Shown here piece by piece: positions 46,094 to 53,714 of a stretch of DNA of 64,000 nt. A program made the translations under genes and the position numbers. The notes beneath the pieces were generated by a model. The model saw only the letters and a list, made by a program, of their open reading frames with translations. It was not told where the DNA came from and did no database searches. The stretch comes from Propionibacteriaceae bacterium (GTDB taxonomy: Bacteria > Actinomycetota > Actinomycetes > Propionibacteriales > Propionibacteriaceae). The DNA lies in the NCBI GenBank assembly GCA_031285845.1, contig JAITVK010000007.1, positions 108,348 through 172,347 on the forward strand, given 5' to 3'. Every line of letters starts with the position of its first letter. Position 1 is the stretch's first letter.

Positions 46094-46525
46094 TCAGGCG
46101 TCCAGCGCTTCCAGATGAGCGCGGATGCCTTCGCGAACACGCATGAACTCATCATCCATACGTCCTGCGGGGTGCGCGATGACCGTACGCCGATCTTCAC
46201 CATGCCACAACGCGATTTTCGCCGTCTTACGGGAGACTGCCACGTCGGTGACGTCGACCCAGGAGCCGGAGTATTCGCCGCGCGGACCTTCGATGGTGTA
46301 TCCCTCGTCGTCGAAGGTCACCCAGACCCGCTGTTGGCGCATCCGTACGACTGTCATGATCAGCAGCGCCAACCCGCCCAGCGCCAGAATCGATCCGACC
46401 ACCCGCAATCCGATGGACATGACGGCGGCGAAGGACACCGCCGTGACAACGGTTCCGATGACGAGCAGGAGAATCGAGAGCCAAGTGCCGCCCGGAATTC
46501 GCGGCTTCAGAAGGTACGTTGTCAT
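46094..46525 (-). CDS. Small membrane protein with a PH-like C-terminal domain
   Basis: 143 residues from ATG 46525. Two membrane helices (about residues 17-57) are followed by a soluble part, RVWVTFDDEGYTIEGPRGEYSGSWVDVTDVAVSRKTAKIALWHGED, which has the beta-rich look of bacterial PH-like or DUF3093-type domains. I do not recognise a named family. No neighbour suggests a role. Confidence 0.7.
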   Translation of the reverse strand: MTTYLLKPRIPGGTWLSILLLVIGTVVTAVSFAAVMSIGLRVVGSILALGGLALLIMTVVRMRQQRVWVTFDDEGYTIEGPRGEYSGSWVDVTDVAVSRKTAKIALWHGEDRRTVIAHPAGRMDDEFMRVREGIRAHLEALDA

Positions 46526-46786
46526 GGCTACTCTCATTCGTTGGTCACTGCTCAGACTAGCTCACCGTCAGAACCTGTTCAGCCGAACACGCCTGACGAT
46601 GACTGAATCCGAGCGGGCCCCGTTCGGCCGACCATGCCCCGGGCAAGGCGTTGAGGGCGGGAGGGCCAAGGTTCAGTAGCCGGGGTGTCACGGTCTTCCC
46701 GGCCACTTGGTCGTACTGCCTCGGCTGCGAGTCTCCGGTCGCGCCGGGCGGATAGGCTGGAGGAACACACCGACGGAAGGCTGGAC

Positions 46787-47362
46787 GTGACCATCTGGGA
46801 CCAGGCGATGGATCAAGCACTAGATCACGCCCGTCGGGCGGGTCGATGGGGCGACGTCCCGATCGGAGCGGTGGTGGTGAACCCGTCAGGGATCGTGGTG
46901 GCAGGGGCCGGCAACGAGCGGGAGTTGACGGGGGATCCGACAGCCCATGCCGAAGTGCTGGCCTTGCGCCGAGCCGCTGAAGTCGCAGGAACCTGGCGTT
47001 TGATCGGACACACCCTGGTGGTGACGCTCGAACCCTGCGCGATGTGCGGAGGTGCGGCGGTGGCCGCGAGGGTCGACCGGATCGTCTATGGCGCGCTGGA
47101 TCCGAAGGCGGGAGCGGTCGCATCGCTGTTCGATGTCGTACGCGACCCGCGGCTCAACCACCGCCCGAAAGTCACTGGCGGAATCCGCGCGGAACAGTGT
47201 GCGCGACTGCTGAGCGAATTCTTTGGTAGTATTTCCGACGGTGACGTGTCCGAGTGGCCGATGGAGCTCGCCTCGAAAGCGAGTGTGGGGCAACCCACCG
47301 AGGGTTCAAATCCCTCCGTCACCGCCACGAAGACCGAGAGTCGTGGAAGCTTGCTTCCATGA
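46787..47362 (+). CDS. tadA: tRNA-specific adenosine deaminase
   Basis: 191 residues from GTG 46787 (GGAAGG upstream). The zinc site and catalytic Glu are intact: PTAHAEVLALRRAA and LEPCAMCGGAAVAARV. TadA converts A34 to inosine in tRNA-Arg(ACG). The conserved domain ends near EFFG (about 47226), yet there is no stop: the frame continues through the whole tRNA-Ser(CGA) gene and ends at TGA 47360-47362, adding ~45 extra residues, including MELASKASVGQPTEGSNPSV. The tail is thus a by-product of the overlap. It could be a real extension or an unneeded appendix. Confidence 0.9.
   Translation: MTIWDQAMDQALDHARRAGRWGDVPIGAVVVNPSGIVVAGAGNERELTGDPTAHAEVLALRRAAEVAGTWRLIGHTLVVTLEPCAMCGGAAVAARVDRIVYGALDPKAGAVASLFDVVRDPRLNHRPKVTGGIRAEQCARLLSEFFGSISDGDVSEWPMELASKASVGQPTEGSNPSVTATKTESRGSLLP
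47227..47232 (+). promoter_or_regulatory. Candidate -10 box of tRNA-Ser(CGA) inside tadA
   Basis: TAGTAT lies 7 nt before the mature tRNA 5' end, within the tadA reading frame just after the conserved domain. It would give the tRNA its own promoter. No clear -35 was found. Confidence 0.4.
47240..47327 (+). tRNA. tRNA-Ser (anticodon CGA)
   Basis: Acceptor GGTGACG pairs with CGTCACC, discriminator G and encoded CCA. The anticodon stem CTCGC/GCGAG with loop CTCGAAA gives CGA, reading UCG. A variable arm (TGTGGGGCAACCCACC) and T-arm GAGGGTTCAAATCCCTC are present. It lies entirely inside the tadA reading frame; an 8-bp stem follows at 47342-47361. Confidence 0.95.
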
Positions 47363-47469
47363 CCGAGGTCGAGGCAGCGGTTGGTACGGCCCTGCCGTGA
47401 ACACCGCCATCCAAGCAACCGGTGGGTCACACCCCTCAGTCCCTGCAATTGGTCGAGACTCACGGTGCT

Positions 47470-48684
47470 TTAGCTGACCGTCAGCCAGATCAAGGCCAGG
47501 TTGAGGGCCACGATGACCGCGACAGCCAACCAGGCGATGATTTGAAGTGCCAAGGTGTTGCGATAGCGGCGCATGATCGCGTCTCGGCCCAGCCACACCA
47601 GAGGGATCAGGGCGAAGGGGATACCCACGGACAACACGACCTGGCTCATCACCAGGGCCCAGGTCGCGTCGACGCCGACTGCCAGGATGACCAAGGCGGG
47701 AACCAGCGTGATCAGGCGCATCACGATGATCGGCACTCGAACGTTGAGCAGTCCGTCGATGATAGTGGCTCCGGCGTACGCTCCGACCGATGTCGAAGCC
47801 AGGCCCGACGCGAGCAGCCCGACGGCAAAGAGAACCCCGACCACGGGTCCGAGTTGCTGCTGGAGCGCGTCGTGGGCGCCGATGATGGTGTCCGTGCCAC
47901 TGACTCCGGGCAGTGCGGCCGCCGCCAAGATCAGCATCGCGATGTTGACTGCGCCGGCGAACACCATCGCCACGGCAGTCTCCACCCGTGTTCCTTTCAA
48001 CAGTTGTGGCAACCGGTCGTCGTCGACCTGCCCATGGCGATCGACTTCCAGCGAGGAATGCGCGTAGATGGCATGTGGCATGACGGTCGCGCCGAGCATC
48101 GAGGCCGCCAGCAGCACAGAATGCGATCCTTCGAACCCGGGCACCAGCCCGGCGACCGCCTGATCCCAGCGTACGTCGACGAACCACAGACCAGCCACGA
48201 AACCGACCGCGATCACCACCAGTAAACCGATGATGACATGCTCGAACGTCTTCTCACCGCGCAACGACTGCACCGACAACAAGCCGATCGACACCGCCCC
48301 GACGACCAATCCCCCGACCAGCAACGGCAACCCGAACAGGATGTTGAGCGCCAGCGCGCCGCCAATGACTTCGGCCAGATCGGTGGCGATCGCGACGACC
48401 TCGGCTTGCAGCAGGAACGCCCAGCGCGGGACTGTGCGCATGCGTTGACCCAACAACTGCGGCAGACTGGCGCCGGTCACCAATCCCAGTTTGGCCGACA
48501 GATACTGCACGAGCATCGCGATGAGGTTGGCCACGACAAGCACCCACACCAAGCGGTAGCCGTACTGCGCCCCTGAAGTCAGATTGGCCGCGACATTGCC
48601 CGGATCGACGTACGCCACCGACGCCACGAACGCCGGACCCCACAACCACGTCAGCGCGCGTGTACGGCGGCCGGAGGTTGACAT
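47470..48684 (-). CDS. mntH: Nramp-family Mn2+/Fe2+ transporter
   Basis: 404 residues, about 11 helices. Metal-binding motifs are DPGN in helix 1 (VAYVDPGNVAANL) and MPH in helix 6 (GATVMPHAIYAHSSL), as in MntH/DMT1 proton-coupled importers of Mn2+ and Fe2+. GGAG precedes the ATG. It stands alone between tRNA-Ser(CGA) and an HTH-like gene. No MntR site was recognised. Confidence 0.92.
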   Translation of the reverse strand: MSTSGRRTRALTWLWGPAFVASVAYVDPGNVAANLTSGAQYGYRLVWVLVVANLIAMLVQYLSAKLGLVTGASLPQLLGQRMRTVPRWAFLLQAEVVAIATDLAEVIGGALALNILFGLPLLVGGLVVGAVSIGLLSVQSLRGEKTFEHVIIGLLVVIAVGFVAGLWFVDVRWDQAVAGLVPGFEGSHSVLLAASMLGATVMPHAIYAHSSLEVDRHGQVDDDRLPQLLKGTRVETAVAMVFAGAVNIAMLILAAAALPGVSGTDTIIGAHDALQQQLGPVVGVLFAVGLLASGLASTSVGAYAGATIIDGLLNVRVPIIVMRLITLVPALVILAVGVDATWALVMSQVVLSVGIPFALIPLVWLGRDAIMRRYRNTLALQIIAWLAVAVIVALNLALIWLTVS

Positions 48685-48932
48685 GACTCCAGGCTATCGC
48701 GCCAGCCGTCGAAGCGACTAGTGACCAACCACACGCTCATTTCCGACGGAGGCACTTCATCGACGCTCGAGCTGTTTCGATCACAATAGACCCCGCAAAA
48801 CTCCGCTTGCTCCCCTCTTCGGCCGCAGGTACGCGGGTCGCCGGACAAAGTAGTACGGACCGCTGACGGTCGCCACCTCACAAATTCGCCGGTTCAGGGG
48901 CCTTCTTTTTCATCCCGGCGAAGGAGGACACC

Positions 48933-49481
48933 ATGAAGACACTCACCCCCATGAGCGACGCCCCGACCGCGAGCACCGCGTCGCCAACCCCTGCCGCAAC
49001 GACCACCGGCCAGCCGAATCTGGTCCTGGCCGCCCCGTTCCGCGCCCATGTCACACATCTGATGCAGACCGCCCAAGTTCCATGGCCAGCGGTGGCCTAT
49101 CAGGCCGGGGTTCCCGCAGCGACGGTACGCACGCTGGTCTTGGGCCGCAACGGTCGGTTGCGCTCCAAGATCGATTATCAGTGGGCCGTACGCCTGCTCG
49201 AGCTGCGGACCGAGGATCTGAGTTGGATGAGGCGCTGCCACATCAGCGCCGAGCGTAGTGGAGCTCGCATCCGACTGCTGCGCGGCGACGGCGCGTCGTG
49301 GGAGGTCATCGGCGAAGCCCTGTCGCTGCCCGTGGAAGACTGTCAGGCACTGGCGCGTGGGGAACGGACGTCATGCTCGACCCTGGTCGACATTCTCGCT
49401 CAATCGGCTTGCCAGTCCCACAATCTGCGATTGGACTGGGAATGGGAGCTGCCCGGATTCGTCACCGAACGACGCGAGTAG
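48933..49481 (+). CDS. Conserved hypothetical with an HTH-like segment
   Basis: 182 residues from ATG 48933, with a strong AAGGAGG 8 nt upstream. After a Thr/Pro/Ala-rich lead, residues ~45-75 (VPWPAVAYQAGVPAATVRTLVLGRNGR) look like a helix-turn-helix, and a second helical part follows (WEVIGEALSLPVEDCQALARGE), which may be a repeat of the same fold. I infer nucleic-acid binding only from shape. There is no recognised family or partner. Confidence 0.65.
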   Translation: MKTLTPMSDAPTASTASPTPAATTTGQPNLVLAAPFRAHVTHLMQTAQVPWPAVAYQAGVPAATVRTLVLGRNGRLRSKIDYQWAVRLLELRTEDLSWMRRCHISAERSGARIRLLRGDGASWEVIGEALSLPVEDCQALARGERTSCSTLVDILAQSACQSHNLRLDWEWELPGFVTERRE

Positions 49482-49617
49482 GCGAGCGACGGAGCCTCAA
49501 CGAGCCCGGAGTATGCTCCGCCGAACGTGAGCCCGACCAGACCAGACGGGCGTCATCAACAATCCGACGAGCGTGAGGACACCCCGACGACATGCGTCAG
49601 CAGCGCCTCGACAATCC

Positions 49618-50016
49618 TCAGGCGGCTTCGGCCACCTCGTCGACCTCGACGAAGACCAAGTCCTCCACCACCTTGGGGAAGGTGAGCGGATCGACCGGGA
49701 AGCTCTGCACTGCCTCGGCCAACGACCACGCCGCCAGCCAGGAGTCAGCCGCCCGAGCGATCAACAGCACGACCGGCGGACAAGCCTCGTACTCATCGTG
49801 GATCTGCTTGCACAAACCCATGCCCCCGGCCGGAGTAGCCTCAGCGTCGAAGACACAACAGTCGATGTCGCCGCCGTCCAGCTCCATCAGAACTGCGGCC
49901 TGGGTGGCGGCCTCGCGAATGACCAGGTTTTCCCCGCCCAGTGTCGTCCCGAGGGCGTCTCGGACATCGGACCGTACGCTGCGATCATCCGAATACACCA
50001 GGACGACGGTTTCCAT
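49618..50016 (-). CDS. Pseudo-receiver (response-regulator-like) protein, Rv3143 type
   Basis: 132 residues from ATG 50016 (AAGGAG upstream). It begins METVVLVYSDDRSVRSDVRDALG, then VFDAEATPAGGMGLCKQIHDE and CPPVVLLIARAADSWLAAWS, matching the mycobacterial Rv3143 family of stand-alone receiver domains. An acidic pair (SDD) and a Asp (FDAEA) are in place, but the usual KPF lysine near the C-terminus is replaced by PVDP. In other actinobacteria it sits by the nuo genes; here it is next to thiamine transport. A kinase partner is not seen. Confidence 0.75.
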   Translation of the reverse strand: METVVLVYSDDRSVRSDVRDALGTTLGGENLVIREAATQAAVLMELDGGDIDCCVFDAEATPAGGMGLCKQIHDEYEACPPVVLLIARAADSWLAAWSLAEAVQSFPVDPLTFPKVVEDLVFVEVDEVAEAA

Positions 50017-50066
50017 GCTCACTCCTTGTCGAAGGTACCCGACCATCTTAGCGGTCGCGCGTCAGG

Positions 50067-50094
50067 CCACGGTATAACGGCGGACCACGGTATA
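50067..50094 (+). repeat. Tandem CCACGGTATA at the ykoEDC promoter
   Basis: CCACGGTATA occurs at 50067-50076 and 50085-50094, an 18-bp step. The second copy contains the likely -10 TATAGT (50091-50096), about 10 nt before the riboswitch. It may be a duplicated promoter element or an operator. Confidence 0.5.
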
Positions 50095-50102
50095 GTGAGA
50101 CC

Positions 50103-50195
50103 AAACACGGGAGCCCGCCACGGGCTGAGAGGAAGGCCCAAGCCTTCGACCGCATGAACCTGATCTGGCTCGTACCAGCGTAAGGGATGTTCTCT
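50103..50195 (+). ncRNA. TPP (thiamine pyrophosphate) riboswitch
   Basis: The Thi-box core is complete: GGGAGCCC then the pyrimidine-binding CTGAGAGGAAGGCCC, and downstream TGAACCTGATCTGG followed by CCAGCGTAAGGGA. P1 appears to pair AACA near 50103 with TGTT near 50190. TPP binding would reduce expression of the transporter genes that follow; the short distance to ykoE suggests control of translation. Confidence 0.95.
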
Positions 50196-50240
50196 GACAA
50201 TTCGTCACCCGTGCCCCAAGGAACACGGAAGGGCACACTC

Positions 50241-50846
50241 TTGTCATCATCAACACCTACGACGCACCGCTTCCGCTGGCGCGTCGTCGACATCGTCGTG
50301 GCGGCCGTTCTCGGCATCGCCTGTGGCCTGGTCTTCTTCGCCTGGAACTTCGTCGGCGACGCCATCGGCGACGCCCTAAAACTCATATTCCCGCCACTGA
50401 AAGGGTTGCTCGGCGGGATGTGGCTGCTGGGCGGGGTGCTCGGTGGGCTGGTCATCCGCAAACCTGGCGCGGCGGTGTTCGTCGAAGTGATCGCGGCCAC
50501 CGTGCCCGCACTGATCGGAAACCAATGGGGATTGTCCACCATCGTGTCCGGTCTGCTCCAAGGCCTTGGCGCGGAGATCGTCTTCGCGTTGTTCCTCTAC
50601 CGTGTCTGGAAACTGCCCGTGGCGATCTTGGCCGGGGCGGGAGCCGCAGTGCTCGAATGGGTCCACGAGATCATCGTTTGGTACGCACCGTGGACCGCGT
50701 TGAACAAAGGACTCTTCTTGCCCATCTTGGCCGTGTCCGGGGCTATTCTCGCCGGGGTGCTCGGGTGGTTGCTGCAGCGGGGACTGGCTCGTGCCGGAGC
50801 CTTGGACCGCTTCGCTTCGGGCCGTGATGGACACCGACTGGCATGA
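50241..50846 (+). CDS. ykoE: ECF transporter S component YkoE (thiamine or its pyrimidine precursor)
   Basis: 201 residues from TTG 50241, preceded by GGAAGGG; an in-frame ATG at 50187 lies inside the riboswitch and is less likely. About five membrane helices, with the conserved FFAWNFVGDAIGDAL and IIVWYAPWTALNKGL regions. YkoE is the substrate-binding unit of the YkoEDC ECF transporter, thought to import thiamine or hydroxymethylpyrimidine. It overlaps ykoD by ATGA, indicating translational coupling. Confidence 0.92.
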   Translation: MSSSTPTTHRFRWRVVDIVVAAVLGIACGLVFFAWNFVGDAIGDALKLIFPPLKGLLGGMWLLGGVLGGLVIRKPGAAVFVEVIAATVPALIGNQWGLSTIVSGLLQGLGAEIVFALFLYRVWKLPVAILAGAGAAVLEWVHEIIVWYAPWTALNKGLFLPILAVSGAILAGVLGWLLQRGLARAGALDRFASGRDGHRLA

Positions 50847-52408
50847 GTCCAGTCATCTCGGCTCGCCAGTGGGGTTGGCGTCACGCTGGACGACGCGACT
50901 GGGCGCTACGCGACCTGAGCTTCGAGGTCCCCGCCGGGCAACGCATCCTGCTGCTGGGCCCCTCCGGCGCGGGCAAATCCACCCTACTGACGGGCCTGGC
51001 AGGGGTCCTCGGCGGCGCCGATGAGGGGGAATCCGAAGGCTCGCTGACCTTGGCCGAGGGCACACGCCCGGCCTGGATGATGCAAGATCCGTCGTCCCAG
51101 CTGGTGATGAGCCGGGTCGGCGACGATGTCGCGTTCGGTTGCGAGAACCTGGCCATGACTCCGACAAAGATCTGGCCGCGGGTCAGATCCAGTCTGGACG
51201 CCGTCGGATTGGGCTGGATCGATCTGAAGCATTCGACCACCGAGCTGTCTGGCGGTGAGCAGCAGCGTCTCGTCTTGGCTGGGGCCCTGGCGATGGGCGC
51301 TGATCTGCTGCTGCTCGACGAACCGACCGCCAATCTCGACCCTGACGGCGTGGTTCAGATCCGCGACGCTGTGGCCGACGCGGTCGCCGACCATGATCGT
51401 ACAGTGGTTGTGGTCGAACATCACTGCGAGATCTGGGCCGAAATGATGGATCGGGTGATCGTCATCACCAACCAAGGCGTGGTCGCCGACGGCACGCCCG
51501 ATGACATTTTCAGCCGCATGTCCAGCGAACTGGCCCAGATGGGGGTGTGGACTCCGGCCGACGCGATCAGCCTGGCCGCTCCCCGAACATCGGCCGTACA
51601 ACGTGGAACAACGGACTCGATCCACGCCAGACACACCCTCGCCCAGCCATCGCTCTACCCGACGCCAGGGGAGTCCGCCCCATCCAACGCGACAGCGCCA
51701 CTGCCCGCTGGGTCGCCGTCACAAGACCCCGAGGCGACCACGGGCACGAACGCCATCGTCGCCGAAAACCTGAGCATTGGAATCGGCCACACTGTGGTCG
51801 CGGCCGAACTCGACCTGGTGATCCCCCGTGGCGCGTCGACTGTCATCACTGGACCCAACGGCGTCGGGAAAACCACGTTGGCGCTGACGTTGGGCGGCTT
51901 GCGCGCCCCATTGAACGGACGGGTGGCGACCGACGAGGCGCTAGCCGCCAAATCACGACGTCAGCCCCACACGTGGAGTTCACGTGATCTGTTGACCCGA
52001 ATCGGCTCGGTCTTCCAATCCCCTGATCACCAGTTCGTCGCCAGCACAGTCTTCGACGAGATCGCGGTCGGTCTGCGGGCCCTCAAACGCGACGCCGACC
52101 AGATTCGTACAACCGTCGAAGAAACCCTCGATCGAACCCACCTGTCGCATTTGAGTCGCGCCAACCCATTCACGTTGTCTGGCGGGGAGAAGCGCCGACT
52201 GTCGGTGGCCACCGTGCTGGCGTGTCAACCTCAAGTGATCATCCTGGACGAGCCGACGTTCGGGCAGGACCGTCTGACCTGGCAGTCCCTGGTCGACCTC
52301 ATCACGCAGCTACGCGACCACGGCACGACGATCATCTCCGTCACCCACGATCAGGCGTACGTCGCCGCGCTCGGCGATCACCGCATCGAGTTGAAAGCCC
52401 GATCATGA
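50843..52408 (+). CDS. ykoD: ECF transporter ATPase with two ABC domains (YkoD)
   Basis: 521 residues. Two ATPase domains are fused: the first has Walker A GPSGAGKST, signature TELSGGEQQRLVLAGAL and Walker B LLLLDEPTANLD; the second has GPNGVGKTT, TLSGGEKRRLSVATVL and IILDEPTFGQD. Between them is a Thr/Pro-rich linker. It provides both A subunits of the thiamine-type ECF importer. ATGA overlaps link it to ykoE and ykoC. Confidence 0.93.
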   Translation: MSPVISARQWGWRHAGRRDWALRDLSFEVPAGQRILLLGPSGAGKSTLLTGLAGVLGGADEGESEGSLTLAEGTRPAWMMQDPSSQLVMSRVGDDVAFGCENLAMTPTKIWPRVRSSLDAVGLGWIDLKHSTTELSGGEQQRLVLAGALAMGADLLLLDEPTANLDPDGVVQIRDAVADAVADHDRTVVVVEHHCEIWAEMMDRVIVITNQGVVADGTPDDIFSRMSSELAQMGVWTPADAISLAAPRTSAVQRGTTDSIHARHTLAQPSLYPTPGESAPSNATAPLPAGSPSQDPEATTGTNAIVAENLSIGIGHTVVAAELDLVIPRGASTVITGPNGVGKTTLALTLGGLRAPLNGRVATDEALAAKSRRQPHTWSSRDLLTRIGSVFQSPDHQFVASTVFDEIAVGLRALKRDADQIRTTVEETLDRTHLSHLSRANPFTLSGGEKRRLSVATVLACQPQVIILDEPTFGQDRLTWQSLVDLITQLRDHGTTIISVTHDQAYVAALGDHRIELKARS

Positions 52409-53181
52409 CCGGCACTGTGCTGGATCGAGTCAACCCGGTCACCCGACTGGGAGCCGCAATGATTTTGACCTTCCCCTTGCTGACGACCGTCGACTGGCTG
52501 AGCGCGACTGTGACCGTCATCGTCGAACTGGGCATCGCGGCCTGGATCAACCGCGCCCAGCTGCCGCGCCCGCGCGCCATGATTCGGCGCGGACTACCGT
52601 TTCTGATCGCCGCGCCACTAGCCGGGCTCTCGCTGCTCCTCTACGGCGATCCAGGCGGACGAATTCATTGGACGTGGGGACTGATCGTCATCTCTGACCA
52701 GTCGATCGGCTACGGTTTGGCGGTGACTGCCCGGGTCGTCGCGTTAGGCATGGCCTGCCTGGTCACCTTGTCCGGGGTCGATCCGACCGACATGGCCGAC
52801 GGTTTGGCCCAGGTGTGGCACTGGCCGGCCCGCTTCGTCATCGGCGCTCTAGCGGGTGTGCGCATGATCAGTCAGCTCAGCGCCGACTGGCAGGCGATGA
52901 AGCTGGCACGCAGAGCCCGCGGATTGGGAGACTCTGGCGCCGTCCGGCGCTTCTTCACCGCGGCCTTCGCGTTGCTGGTGTCCGCGATCCGGCGGGGATC
53001 CGTGCTGGCCACTGCGATGGAGGCGCGTGGTTTCGGCCGGGGCGAAAGAACATGGGCCCGCCGGTCGACGGTGGGACGGGCCGACGTCGTCTGCCTGCTC
53101 GTCGCCACAGCCGTCGTCGGGCTCGGGCTGGGCTGCTCAGCGGTGACGGGGCACTTCCACTGGATCGGCGACATCGTGTGA
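52405..53181 (+). CDS. ykoC: ECF transporter T component (YkoC)
   Basis: 258 residues from ATG 52405. The EcfT fold has an N-terminal helix with NPVTRLGAAM, several membrane segments, and coupling-helix motifs: LARRARGLG and ATAMEARGFGRGER, both of the A-R-G type that dock on the ATPases. It forms the scaffold between YkoE and YkoD. The three genes form one operon under the TPP riboswitch. It converges on a small membrane-protein gene. Confidence 0.92.
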   Translation: MTGTVLDRVNPVTRLGAAMILTFPLLTTVDWLSATVTVIVELGIAAWINRAQLPRPRAMIRRGLPFLIAAPLAGLSLLLYGDPGGRIHWTWGLIVISDQSIGYGLAVTARVVALGMACLVTLSGVDPTDMADGLAQVWHWPARFVIGALAGVRMISQLSADWQAMKLARRARGLGDSGAVRRFFTAAFALLVSAIRRGSVLATAMEARGFGRGERTWARRSTVGRADVVCLLVATAVVGLGLGCSAVTGHFHWIGDIV

Positions 53182-53198
53182 GTCGACCTGGTCACCAG

Positions 53199-53582
53199 TC
53201 AGCCGGGAAACCTCTCGGCGAGGAAAAAGAACATCCCCATCAAGAAGACCAATCCGATGGCCGCGATCATCAGCGAGGTCCCGATGATTCCGAGGATTCG
53301 TCCGACCCGGACGGCGTCGGTCAACCGATAGCGCCCTTCACGGCATTCCCGCCTCGCCTTGTTGCCGAGGTGCCACGCGAACGGGGCGAGAACTCCTGAC
53401 ATCAGACCGACCGCTCCCAACACCAGGATCAACACCGCCTGCGGATGCTCGGGCAGCCCGAAGGGCACGCCGAAAGGTTCCATGGCGTACGACGGGGCGT
53501 ACTGCTGTGCTCGGTCGACATCGTAGGGTGACCGCGCCGGTGATGTGGTGGCCACCGGATCGTACGGAACATAACTAGTCAA
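53199..53582 (-). CDS. DUF4190-like small membrane protein
   Basis: 127 residues from TTG 53582 (GGAAGG 8 nt upstream; a GTG two codons earlier abuts that site). A Pro/Tyr/Ala-rich cytosolic N-terminus (PYDVDRAQQYAPSYAMEPFG) is followed by two membrane helices separated by AWHLGNKARRECREGRYRLTDAVRVGRILGI, the DUF4190 pattern. The function is unknown. Confidence 0.75.
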   Translation of the reverse strand: MTSYVPYDPVATTSPARSPYDVDRAQQYAPSYAMEPFGVPFGLPEHPQAVLILVLGAVGLMSGVLAPFAWHLGNKARRECREGRYRLTDAVRVGRILGIIGTSLMIAAIGLVFLMGMFFFLAERFPG

Positions 53583-53661
53583 GAGCACTTCCTTCCTGAC
53601 GGGGGGGTGACGATCGGCCGAGTCAGTGTCTCAGACCGATCGACATCAATGAGGATGAGAA

Positions 53662-53708
53662 GACCGGGTGTCTTGGACCGGGGGTCATCCAGCCCAAGAC
53701 ACCCGGTC
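53662..53708 (-). terminator. Terminator of clpC
   Basis: 15-bp stem GACCGGGTGTCTTGG (53662-53676) with CCAAGACACCCGGTC (53694-53708), 17-nt loop. On the minus strand it is followed by TCTTCTCATCCTC. It lies just past the clpC stop codon. Confidence 0.85.
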
Positions 53709-53714
53709 GACGAT

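Noticed and set aside
46557..47123. Minus-strand Pro/Arg-rich frame overlapping tadA
   Set aside because: No start signal or domain; antisense of tadA and its upstream region.
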